Shown here one piece after another: positions 1-11,200 of a DNA stretch of 64,000 nt (its first letter is position 1; each line of letters begins with the position of its first letter). A model generated the notes under the pieces. It had not been told where the DNA came from. It searched no databases and worked only from the letters and a program-made list of their open reading frames with translations. The translations under genes and the position numbers were made by a program. The DNA is from Plazaster borealis (lineage: Eukaryota > Echinodermata > Asteroidea > Forcipulatida > Labidiasteridae): contig CM037461.1 of the NCBI GenBank assembly GCA_021014325.1, positions 4,799,501 through 4,863,500 on the forward strand, written 5' to 3'.

Positions 1-57
1 TTGCTCTGTCGAAGGCGGCCATGTTGTCAATTAACAGCAATCAAAGCGAAGTCACTA

Positions 58-823
58 GACCGTGCAAGTCTGGCGTGTATTCGAACATTGGGATCTGTTA
101 AAGTGCGCAAGTTGGTTCCTCACGCGTTATAGAAATGTGGGACCGAAGTGGTCCCAAAATTCGTCGCTCGTACCACGAACCGACCTAACTGACAAAAATC
201 ACACACTTTTGCAAATATTTTTTTTTACAAATTATTAATATACTCATAACTATTAACATTTTCAGCAAGTCTCAGAACTAAATACGTAGTAGTTTTGTAA
301 TTACACTAATTACTAAAAACGACGTATTACTAGATTTGCCGTTTTGTCTTTTCACAAAGTGACCTATCTAGATACGCCACTTTACCAATGATGTACTATG
401 CGCTACAGCGCGCGGAGTTCGGGCGCGCGTAAAAAATTTTCGTACCACGAACCGACCTAACTCAAAGCGTATAAAAATTTCACAAAGTGACCTAACTAGA
501 TAGGTCTCTATCATGCATTGGTTTGTACACGGCGCTCTGCGGGCAAAACTCGGATTTTCAATTTCACAAAGTGACCTATCTGTTTAGGTATTATTTACTA
601 ATTAAAATAGTTGCAGGGATTAAATGAAATTGACAGTTTTGTATTAATAAAGTAGTCGGCTTTATTTTTGTCTTAAAAAAATAATATAGTTTGAAAAGTT
701 TGAAAAATAGTGCAACTTCATTCGTGATTTTCTCCAAACACGTTTTTTTATACTGTGTACGAGTTAGGTCGGTTCGTGGTACGCGCGACGAATTGTTCGA
801 ATACGCGCGAGACTTGCACGGTC
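58..823. mobile_element. Non-autonomous DNA transposon (MITE), family A copy 1
   Basis: Terminal inverted repeats of about 29 bp, starting GACCGTGCAAGTCT and closing with AGACTTGCACGGTC, flanked by TA on both sides (56-57 and 824-825). Inside are repeats of CGTACCACGAACCGACCTA (168, 441, and inverted near 765) and of CACAAAGTGACCTA. There is no transposase frame. TA target duplications fit Tc1/mariner-like mobilisation (inference). A second copy lies at 18906-19601. Confidence 0.65.
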
Positions 824-1234
824 TAATGAGACTAAGGCCGTGTTCGAATTGGTGGCTACAGCTACGCCTAAGGCTAGATTTCCGCAACGTCGTGCGAAGT
901 ATAGGGCGTCCTTGGCAACATGCTCAGCAACATGCTTAGCAATTACAGCCGTAGCCGAAGCTGTAGCTGCCAATTCGGATACAGCCTAACTAACTGTTAA
1001 CTAGCAGGAGGAGGGGTGCGAGAAAAAGGAGACTGTCTGCCTCGGCACTTTTCTGCGCAATTAGTCTTTTATAACGAATTATGTGCTTATGGGACTGCGG
1101 GAAATTTAAAATTAATTCCAGCTTCGCCCCTCATCCCCCGGGGGGGGGGGGCTCTTAAGTGGGCCCCTGGACCCCACGCTGTCACGTGCTAAGATTCTAA
1201 AGCTTTATCATTATCATCCCCCCTTATTCAAATA

Positions 1235-1800
1235 CCCTGGTGCCGCCCCTGCTTAAGCAGCTTGATGAATTTTGGCACAGGGTCCATTTATATATAGTTA
1301 AGCAACAAATATTGATTAAACATTTTCTGCTGAGCAAATATGCGGGATACCAGTATCAGATGAAACGTGTAACATGGTATTTAATTCTCGTAGGCATAAT
1401 TTTGTTCGACAAGCTCTTTGAAAATGGGCCTTTGACCATCCATGCTTTGACCAAAACCTCTAAAAACTTGCTAAGCACAGAAAATGCTCGCTTAGCAATA
1501 ATAGGTAAGCAGCCAAAATATCATGAAGTTACCATTTCTGCGACTGATATCCCACTCATTTGTTGCTTAGCAAGGAAGGTTTTTTTTTCATAAATAAAGC
1601 CTGTAAGCTGCAAAACTTGCTAAGCACAGAACAACATACTAAGCAGAAACAGCTGGTTTTTACCCGTCAAAATGCTATAAAGTTTACATGGTTGTAAGTG
1701 GTACTCCACTCATTTCTTGCTTAGCGAACAATTTGGTAAGTGGTATTTTCTGCTTAACAGCTTTAAGCAGTTACCCCTGGTCTGATGTATTTTGTTATCC
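1235..1800. repeat. Diverged palindromic repeat rich in GCTTAAGCAG/TTGCTAAGCA words
   Basis: Repeated words such as AAAACTTGCTAAGCACAGAA (about 1464 and 1613) and GCTTAAGCAG near both ends. They resemble the MITEs at 6869-7220, which share GGATACCAGT and TTCTGCTTAAGCAG. No coding signal. Confidence 0.45.
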
Positions 1801-4599
1801 ACACAGATAAGTACAAGCACGGGTCATACAACAAACCCTGTATTTCACACTCTCTAACTCATTTGTAACGTAGGTGCTATTTTAGGAGACACAACGTTTT
1901 TGCACTGACACAAACATTGTTTTGTTATAAAGACGCTAGGTCAAATTTGACCTCCAAAATTTTGATTTAAACTTTGAATAGCTATGTTTTATTTATTAAA
2001 GAAAGTTAGCTTCCGTTTCAGGTATTGCACAAGAGTAAACTTAGAGTAAACTTATGCGAATCCTTGATGAATATTCAAAATTATTTCAGCTATTACAACA
2101 TTTACCATTGACAAGAAACAAAGAAAATGCAAAATACTCATAAAACAAATAAAGCACTCAGAATTTATATTAATTGCACATCAAGTTGGCCCTATCAAAT
2201 AATGTCCATTCTAGATTGAAGAATTTGATATTTTTGATTTTACAAATTTATCAAACTGCGTTTGATAGGAGTAAAGCTAACCTGGTCAACAGCAGTAATT
2301 GCATTCCCACAAATTGTAAAACTTGCTTCTCAAAATTCCTCATTTGCTAATCAATAGTAACAGTGGTCAGTTTGCACAAAAACATGTTTGCTTTATTACT
2401 TATGTATGCAAATTGCTTGACAAGAGTCTTTGACCAGGCTATCCTTATTGTCAGGTGGTCAACCCTTGAAATACCATAGCGGCTGAAAATCGCTTGTACC
2501 GAAATGCCCATAGCAGCCACAAACGGCTGCAAGACTTGACTTAATTCCAGCTCAAACAAGAGGTTCTAAGAAAAGGTACTGGACCCCATTGAAGTTCCCC
2601 AATTTTTCCCATGTTAACATAAAATGCACATTTATAAAGCAACACCATGTACCTATGTTTCTTAATAATATTCCTGACATTTTTCCTGAAAATGACGGAG
2701 TCAAAGAATCTACAAGATTAGCAATGTCCAGGTGTATGGTGACTATACAGAAAGGAACGGTCTGTAAAGGGTTAAGATTGAAGCAAGTCTTGGGTTCAAT
2801 TGGATGCCCTATATCTCTTTTGGATCCTACACACAGGATGAATTCATGTATGCCACAGTGTTGTTATAGCAAATACATAGCATGTCATTTGCATTCTACC
2901 AACAATGCTTCTTAACACTATCAGGGCCAGGAGGTTCCCCCAATACTTTGTTGTGACTTTTTCTTAAATATTATCTTGGTTCATAATCAGAATAAACAAA
3001 ACCTCAAAGCAGTCTACTCAACCATGGCAACTGTGTATATTTTACCTTTGTAGTTTTGTTAACTGGTTTCTGAATACTAAATGAAAGAAGTGAATTTTTC
3101 TTGAAAACCTTTTAAATTGATGCAAAGAAAACCAAGTTTAATCTCATTCTCACATGATACTGCTTTGTTCCCAAAATGTATCATTTTTTTTTATTTACTG
3201 CCAATTTTTAGTAACGGTAATTAAATTTGCATAATGCACATGACGCCCAATTTACGCGTCAACTTTACTTTTACTACAAATTCTTAAACTTCTGTTTACA
3301 TCATCCTAAATAAGAAAAAAAAATAAAACATAATTTTTATAACAATAAGTTTTCAATCAAGATTAACCCGTTTGCAACATGGTTGTTTATGTTCAACCTT
3401 GCTTTGCATGTAGTCAACAGCAATAAGAAAATACAGGTAATATAGGAGTGATGTTTCCTTCATAAAGCAGTAAGGTTGTATTCCTCTGCGGTATTTATGG
3501 AATTGATGATGGTTTTGTGAGGCTGATGAATTTTTTCCCAGTCATCTCAGCCACTTTAAATTAGATTCCAAACTACCTGCGCACGGCGGTGGGTTGAGTT
3601 TGATGATTTTATTGGAACCCTTTTTGAAAAAGGTCCTCTCTTTGTAGGTAAACTTTGTGGGTTGCTCTTATAGCCAGATCCACTTATAAAAAACATAATT
3701 TCCCTAAACTTTGTCTATATTTGTGTATAATATCTTCAGACACCTCATCATTTAAATAACAAAAATCCCGTTTTGAATTTTAAAAATGGTTTCAGCTATA
3801 ACAACATTTACCAATGAAATATCAAGAGAATATACAAAAAGCTTTAAAATATTTTATTATTAAAAATGACAAAAATGCAAACAAAAACGAATTGTTTTAA
3901 AGTTGAGGAAAAATAAGTGAACATACGAATCGATCAAAAATATATTAATTTGTGCAATCTAGGATGTCCCTAACTGTAGTTTACAGCAGGTTGTGAGAAC
4001 TAATCGTAATAAACACGGGGTGTGAACATATTTTACATTTGTATCAAGCCCAAGACCCATCAGGGATGACAACAAGTCCAAGTGATGACAAAAGACAGGC
4101 TTGCTCTGAGGCTCCACCCCCATCAAAGCAAGGTATTGATTGGCTTAAATAACACAGACACAAGCTTTGTGTGATTACTACAAGCGATGACCTCTGGTTT
4201 TACACTCTACAAACTGAGATCTAGCCATGTGTTGTAAACTTGGGTGTGATCCCTGGCTACACGACTAACAGGCCTGTAACCAGGATTTTTTTTCAAGGGG
4301 AAAATATGAAAGAAAAGGTACATCGGCGCTCTGAGGGGTATGCCACCTCTCATAAGTTGTACAGTTTTTTTTTAAATGAAGGCCAATTTCAAGCTATTTG
4401 GTTAATCTTTACGCTTATTTTTTGTGTCAACTTTTTCTTCATATTTTTTAATTTTGGGGGACTTTTTGGTGTCCCCTAGGTTTTGTTGGGGCCGCAAACA
4501 CCCCCCCCCCCCAGTTAGGAGCTTGACGACTGCTAACGGTTGCACGGATTCTGACTGCCCCCCCCCCCCACACACACACAAATATATTGAAAAATTAGG
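1801..4599. other. Unannotated AT-rich sequence
   Basis: No domain-bearing frame, splice-bounded exon or clear repeat structure is visible here apart from simple A/T runs. The short open frames on both strands show no recognisable protein signature. Confidence 0.4.
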
Positions 4600-4611
4600 G
4601 AGACCGCCAAC

Positions 4612-4700
4612 ATAAGGCTAGATACCCCAGTTGGTAGAGCGCCGTTAAGCTGGAGGTCTTGGTTCAAATCACTTCTCTAGTCAATTTTTCTTTAACCCTG
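4612..4700 (+). repeat. tRNA-derived SINE fragment
   Basis: Contains an A-box-like CCCAGTTGGTAGAGCG (about 4627) and a B-box-like GGTTCAAATC (about 4660), followed by an AGTCAATTTTTCTTT tail. It is too short and mismatched to fold as a functional tRNA, so it is called a SINE or tRNA pseudogene remnant. Confidence 0.45.
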
Positions 4701-5128
4701 CGCTGCAGCATCGCGCAGTATTTGACTGTACCGTCGTAAACAAATTGTGTTAAGTCATTAACGGTGCGGTCAAAAAATTTGAAATTTTTCATAATCCTCG
4801 ACTCCCCCCCATCTACAACACTGTAAAAGCCTGTTTAGCTTGGGGTGAGTCATCAACCTATACAGTCACCTTTAACTTCGAAGCCCCATAAAATCCCATG
4901 GGAATTGTATACACATTGACATACGACACACCCTACAAGGTCATTGATCTTGTGCCTCTACTATCAGGCAATCAATCATCCTGTCACTCTGGCTCCGTGG
5001 TTGGAGACCTCAGGCCGACACAAGAGGATCAGATGTTATTATAAAATGGCCAGGGTGGGCCAAATAAATAAGATACCTTGTTTCTCAGTAGACTGGTAAG
5101 CAGTGCAAAAAAAACGAAAAAAAGTTGG

Positions 5129-5527
5129 ATTTGGGTAACTTTTTTTTTTTGGGTTTTTCGACTGCAATCCACACATGGAATTTTTGTTTGCCTTTTTTGA
5201 GGGGTTCTGGGGATTCAGTGAACCTTTCTGAGTCTATTGAAACCATTTTAGAAGATTTTGTGAGGAGCTAAAAAAAAACTATACACGAACGTCTAATGGT
5301 GCAGTCAGCGACTGCGCGTGTAACCAACAAGTTGGATTTTGGTAACATTGGTTTTTGGGGGATTTCGACTGCAATCCACACATGGATTTTTTTTTGCCTT
5401 TTTTGAGGGGTTCTGGGGATTCAGTGAACCTTTCTGAGTCTATTGAAACCATTTTAGAAGAGTTTGTGAGGAGCTAAAAAAAACTTACACGAATGCGTAA
5501 CGGTGCAGTCAGCGACTGCACCATGAG
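5129..5527 (+). repeat. Two-copy tandem duplication, about 200 bp
   Basis: The block from AAGTTGGATTT through CGACTGCAATCCACACATGG, GAGGGGTTCTGGGGATTCAG and GGTGCAGTCAGCGACTGC occurs twice in tandem (from about 5129 and about 5330). The copies differ mainly in homopolymer length. Confidence 0.75.
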
Positions 5528-5529
5528 GG

Positions 5530-6868
5530 GACCACGTTAGTATGACCTTGATACTGCAGCGCAGAGTTAAATTAAAAAGGATATAATCCGAAACAATTAC
5601 TTTGAAGGCATGAGATCAGTTAGCCCAAACATCTGACGATCCACTTCCAAGGCGCATAAATAACACCATATACCGACCTTTAGAACCTACTGGTGAGTGA
5701 CATGAACATAGAATACCTTTGACCTGCTTAATGTTTGCATGTCATAGTGGTGAGTGTACGTACACAAACACTCAGTGAGTTGTATATGATTTGCGTGAAA
5801 TATACAGTATTTCAATAATTGTACATTTTTATCTAATGAGACCATTCAGTTTGTAAGACCGGTCCGGTGCCCGTCTTTATCCTTATGGATAAAGACAGGA
5901 GACCAGTATAATGATCAGTATGCAACTACAGTCTTTGTCACATATGGAGCACCGTAGTTTCAGTTGACCTGTGACCTGTGTGTCATAATAATCGGCACTC
6001 TTGATTCCCGTACATGATCCTCCGAGTCCGTTTTCAGTTTATTGTTATAGTTTCTGATGTTTATTGAATGCACTGTGTAATGGTCTACTTACATTTTCTA
6101 AACTTGAAGAAAAACATTTAGAAGTACATTATGATTAGTATTAGCTAGTCAACAGCAAAATATACTGATTTTACACATTACATTTAAGATTCAAGATTTT
6201 TGAGTTGATTATTGTTCACACCACTGTATGCATCAAGCCAGCATTATCGCAAGCCCAGCATCTTGTTAGTCTTGAATTTGAATAAAACTGTTTTCACTTC
6301 AAACTCTTTTACTATCTTGTATTATTTCCAAAGTATTTGGACCGTATTAATCATTATACTATTGTAAGAATGCCCTATTTCTAATAACAGAATTATTATA
6401 GGTTTCCTGCCCGATTTCAACAAAACAGTTATTAAATTTAAAACTAGTTTTGTTTTCAATTTTGATTGAAATTGAATGCTTTGTTGCATTAGCATTCAAC
6501 CGTCGAAACGAGTAAATCAACTAAAATAGTTTAGCATTCACTGGTCAAATAAGATCAGTCAAATTCAATAGGTTACAAAGACCAATCAATTTTGTAACAA
6601 CCAACAGCAAGAGGCTGGTCAAATTAATGTCTTCAATTGTAAATAGGCATGAGAAATTCAACTGAAGAAAGGTGACAATTTAGTCTTGAATGTCTAGAAA
6701 TGAAATAGAATGACTGAAACAAACCTGAGATGAAACCCTAGTTCTAAATGAATTAGGGAAACGTGAGTGAATATGAATGTGTGGTAATGAAAGTGAATTA
6801 AATGTTTCTGAAATTAACCGGGAAAACCTGTATAACATCCTGCTAGTGATTAGGAATCTGTATAACAA
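5530..6868. other. Unannotated intergenic sequence
   Basis: I see nothing coding. The only structure noticed is a perfect 10-bp hairpin, GTCTTTATCC-TTAT-GGATAAAGAC, near 5873-5896. Confidence 0.4.
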
Positions 6869-7052
6869 GGACCCAATTTCATAGAGCTCCTCAAGCACAA
6901 AAAGTGGCTAAACACAATAAAATGTTGCTTACCAGAACAGGGTTACCAGCCATGTCACAAGTACAATTTGTGACTGGTATCCTGCTCATTTCTGCTAAGA
7001 AGAAAATTGTTAAGCAATATTTTCTGCTTAAGCAGCGCTATAAATTTGGGTC
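6869..7052. mobile_element. Palindromic MITE (CCCAATTTCATAGAGCT family), copy 1
   Basis: Ends GGACCCAATTTCATAGAGC and GCGCTATAAATTTGGGTCC are imperfect inverted repeats. The interior has TTGCTTACCAG, GACTGGTATCC and CTGCTTAAGCAG arranged as a long imperfect palindrome. No ORF of note. Confidence 0.6.
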
Positions 7053-7053
7053 C

Positions 7054-7220
7054 TGGGCCCAATTTCATAGAGCTCCTTATAAAATCAGGAAATATTGCTG
7101 GGCAGGATACCAGTCACAGATTGTACACTGTCAAATGGTATTTTGGCTGGTAACCTCATTCTAATAAGCATAGAACAGCTATAAACGGAAGCTATGAACA
7201 GCCCTATAAAATTGGGCCCA
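7054..7220. mobile_element. Palindromic MITE (same family), copy 2, directly abutting copy 1
   Basis: Starts TGGGCCCAATTTCATAG and ends CTATAAAATTGGGCCCA, with GATACCAGTCACA and GGCTGGTAACC in the interior. It lies one base after copy 1, so one element may have inserted at the end of the other. Confidence 0.6.
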
Positions 7221-7751
7221 GCTCCTAATACTTTACTATAATTATCAGCAAAAGCTACATCACATGTCATGATAGTATTGAACCATTCTTGCATGTAAAG
7301 TAAGCATCTAAGGCTTGTCAAACCAAGTACAAATTGCCCGTCATTGACTTGGATAAACATTACTACTTGAATCATTTTGATTGAGTCTTATTTAGTGATT
7401 CCTTTGCTCAGAATTATAGTGCAACGAGTGCTCTACTTTTACCATTGGGTTGAAACAAAAACAGAAAACACAATGTGATTGATATAGTGCCAGATTGTTT
7501 TGCAAGTTTAGTTTATTCACCTGACGTCATCACCACAAGATTATCTTGGTTGGGCCAGTTTGGGAGTAGGTTTCCTTCTGTGTTTTACTGTGCAATGCAC
7601 ACCCACCATATCTCTACATGCTATTTGACTCCCAAAATGGCAAACCATGGGCATCCAGTAGAAGTGTGTGAGGTCTCTTCAATAGAATGAAAGCCCAGAT
7701 TTGCTTTGTTTTTCATACACTGAAATATAGTTATTCGTGAGTGACAGGTGA
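7221..7751. other. Downstream flank of the fibrinogen/discoidin gene
   Basis: No gene or repeat recognised between the MITE pair and the candidate poly(A) signal. Confidence 0.35.
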
Positions 7752-7757
7752 TTTATT
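7752..7757 (-). promoter_or_regulatory. Candidate polyadenylation signal
   Basis: AATAAA on the minus strand about 160 nt after the stop codon of the fibrinogen/discoidin gene. It is the first canonical signal I see downstream and would give a short 3' UTR. Confidence 0.35.
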
Positions 7758-7916
7758 TGAGTTAAATGTGTGAACAGAATCAGCCCATCAGTTAACTAAA
7801 TGTAAGGATACTCAATTGGGGGAATAAATTTTACAAACAAATAACCAAGTGTTCTTATGAATGTAATCTCAGTGCCAGGACAAGGTGTCAATGCTTTTTG
7901 TATCCAGAAACCTTTT

Positions 7917-8200
7917 TTAGCCATGAGGTGGAGTTTGGCGGCGTATTTTGATTTCAGTCCTTGCAATACGAGAACCATTCCATTCACTGGCTCTAATGAC
8001 TCGTTTGTATGGACCTATAATATCACCAGGCTGGATATATTCAGCATTAAGGTTATTATCTACACCAGATATACCAGGGCATTTATTAAACCACCAACCT
8101 CCTTCACTATTCAGACTTGGACAGTTTGTTTCGTCTTGGTTAAAATCTGTGTGATGGTGAATACTGAAGGCTTGATTGTTGGCCGTCTCAAGAATACCAC
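7917..8200 (-). CDS. Coding exon 13: FReD C-terminal (P) subdomain and stop
   Basis: 284 nt, acceptor TTTCAG, phase 1 start, ends at TAA (7917-7919). Encodes GILETANNQAFSIHHH, DFNQDETNC, GGWWFNKC, NLNAEYIQPG and RTEIKIR. This is the last third of a fibrinogen-related domain, with the conserved Cys pair and the WW before it. At the calcium site one acidic ligand (D of DFN) seems kept, and the second DxD position is Asn. There is no preceding A/B subdomain nearby; those parts lie 15-24 kb upstream beyond the discoidin exons. Confidence 0.87.
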
Positions 8201-11200
8201 CTGAAAAATAGTACAAAATACAAACCATGAATTCATTTTGATTAGTAAAACTTTATTATCTTAGTTAAATCATACAAATATATTGGAAACAAATTGTACA
8301 CTGGAACACTGCGTTTAGAACTTGCATTCGTCCTGAATGCAGTCAGGCTGTATAGTTGGGGGATTTTTTGTTCTCAGCATTTCAAGCCACATTCCTTAGA
8401 CAAAGAATTTAATGAACTGAAAAAAAGAGCTGCATTTTCAAACTGGAAATTATTTTTTGTCTTTGAAGTAGGCCTGTTCAAAACTTAGTGCAAAATTGTG
8501 TTGGCTTTTAAATAACACACTAATTTTGGCACTGGATGTGCTAGTATTAGTGATGCAGGTGTTTCTCTTACAGCATCAATGTATGGCACAATCAAACACT
8601 GTATAGAAACTTCCGTGCACATTCCTCATTCTCAAAGGATTTGTAACACCCACTTTTTGAATGATGACATGGATATTTAAATGAAACTGTAGTCATGATG
8701 ATCATAATGACTGTCCCCCTGTGGCTCTTCTTGGAATGATGATCTCTAACCCAGTTACAGCATGCGCGCCTCACACCACCAAGGGGGCCGTTATAACTAT
8801 TGTGATGTACTGGCTAGCAGACACATACATACTGGGTTAGAGTTCATAATTCATGTACAGTCACAGGCCTGCTATGATCACGATGACAGTCCCTGTAAAC
8901 AGTGCCTTAATAGTGAGATCAAAACACCAACTATTAGCAAAAACAAAAACACGGGATAGAATTGAAAGCTTTATTTCATTTTTAACTAAATTGATAAACC
9001 TACTTCTGCATCCAATGAGTTCAATGCGCATCGCTGGATGTCCAACATAGTTGATTGGTTTGATACGGATGAAGCGTGCTCTGATTGGCTGCTCAAATTT
9101 GTTAGTAACGGGTGTTGATTGGTTAGTGTTGCCACGGAATGTCTGTTAAAAAAAAAACCAACAACAACAACAACAACAATAAGCATACATGTTCAGTAAA
9201 ACTTATCAAACAGTTAAACAGGTTGTCAAAGACAGGTTCATAGAGTTTAGACAACTAAGTTATTTACACTCTGATGTAAAATTTGAAATCTAAGCAGGGA
9301 TGTTTCGGTCAAGATATTTTCTAATTCAAGCAAAGTGTTTTTAATTCAAGCAAAGTTTTCAATGCCTTTTTTTCAAATCCAAATATTGTCATTTTTCTCA
9401 GTTTGGTTCAATGGTTTCAACTTCAAATAAAGTGCCTTTTTAAAGCATTTTTTTGCGATTGAGTTCACAAATTAACCTGTGTTCTCTGCTTGCAAAGATT
9501 TTGAGGAATAATTCGTGTTCAAGAGTTGGAACTGTAAATTGCAAACAGCTGGCTTGTATTATTGTAATAAAGGAACCATTTACCTGAGGTTGTCCTGTAG
9601 ATGCTCCATGGCCACTTACATTGTACCAGGAGTTGTCGTTTAGGCTGTATTCTACTTGGAATGCTGTGACACGCCAAGTGTTGTTATCTATCCCTTGAAT
9701 TATTACCCCTTCAATAGGAGTCACCATCAGTAAGTCCACCTTCAGCCATGGAGATTTTGTGTCATTCTCCGATGGACACCATCCACCAATGACATGATTC
9801 AAACGTCCATTACTAGGCTGACATGGTTGGTCCTGGTTGCTACTAGAGGCCGTTATTCTGCTGTCAGAAATGGAATGATCTTCCATTCCAATTCTTTGCC
9901 CGCAGATCCACTGGACTGTAAATAAACATATGTATAGTCATGATTTTGATAACACTTGTTAAGTTGTGCAAAAATTCTATTACATTTGGCTTTTCTTCAA
10001 AACAACACAACTCGCCGGCTGATGACGGCTCAAATTGCTTCCGGTTTTCTGAGTAATATAAACTTGTTTGTTTTTGTTTTTGATCAACTGCTAATTTTTT
10101 TAATTATTTACAATTTTATTTAATGGTTTTTACAATCTTAATAATGGAGAGCAATTTCTTGATGTGTTTGGTTTTCCAATAACAACTAAATTAGTACTGT
10201 CTTAAAATTTGTAATCCTCTTAAACCACATAGAGTTACACAATGTTTAGAGTAAAAAGCACTATACAAAACGAAAAATTGCACCCCTGTACTGAATTCTG
10301 GTTTTCTTGTGTGTAATTGGGGTTCTTTGAAAGCATTTATTGATTAGTCAATTGCTTCTATTCTGAATTATATTGCAAGTTAAACATTTCTTGTTGAAAC
10401 TCACCTTTACATCCCAGGAGTTCAACACGTATCCATAGAGAGCCATCAGTCTGGTTTAGTATGATGCGGATATAACGAGCTGTGATTGGTGGATGAAACA
10501 GGCTGGTAGCTTCAGAGCTTGATGTGGTGTTCTTTCTGATTATCTGTTGTGATACAAATGGAAACATTTTAATGTGTTTAAACATATGTACAGCCTTACT
10601 TACTGTAACAGTGTGATCCGACCAGCACTGAAGACTATCATTGCACTTGTATACAACATTTAACTTAAGACAAAGTAAACTCATCAATCAAGTTCCACCT
10701 CTGAATTTATTGACAAATCACAACAGGTGAATGGATTCCAAGAATACATGTCTGACATTATATAATCCCATTACAAAATGTATAGCTGCAATGTAGCTGT
10801 AGCCATTGGGGCAGCTGCATTGTGTTTGGTGCAGTGATCTGGTAGGATAATCAAAAGGTGCGGATGATTATGCAATTCCATTTGATGTTTATGCTTGTCA
10901 GTTTTCATTGTGGGACTAAATGGATTTATAAAACTAGTTCTTTATTGATATTCAAACCAGTATTTAAACAGTTTTAGCACAAACTCAAAAAAAAAGTTTG
11001 ATTTTATGATGGACACTTTATGTGCAGCAATTATCACATCAGTGTAGGTTAGACAACACAGTTCTTACCTGTGTTGAATTCATACTTTGCCGATCGCTCT
11101 GGTCATCACTATACTCCAGTTGGTACTCATGACTCATATATTCACTGGTTCCCTGATTAGATCCCTGCAGCATCATAATTCCCTCTACCACGACTTTAAT

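Noticed and set aside
4619..4680. Functional tRNA gene
   Set aside because: A and B boxes are recognisable but the stems do not pair and the length is short; fits a SINE fragment.
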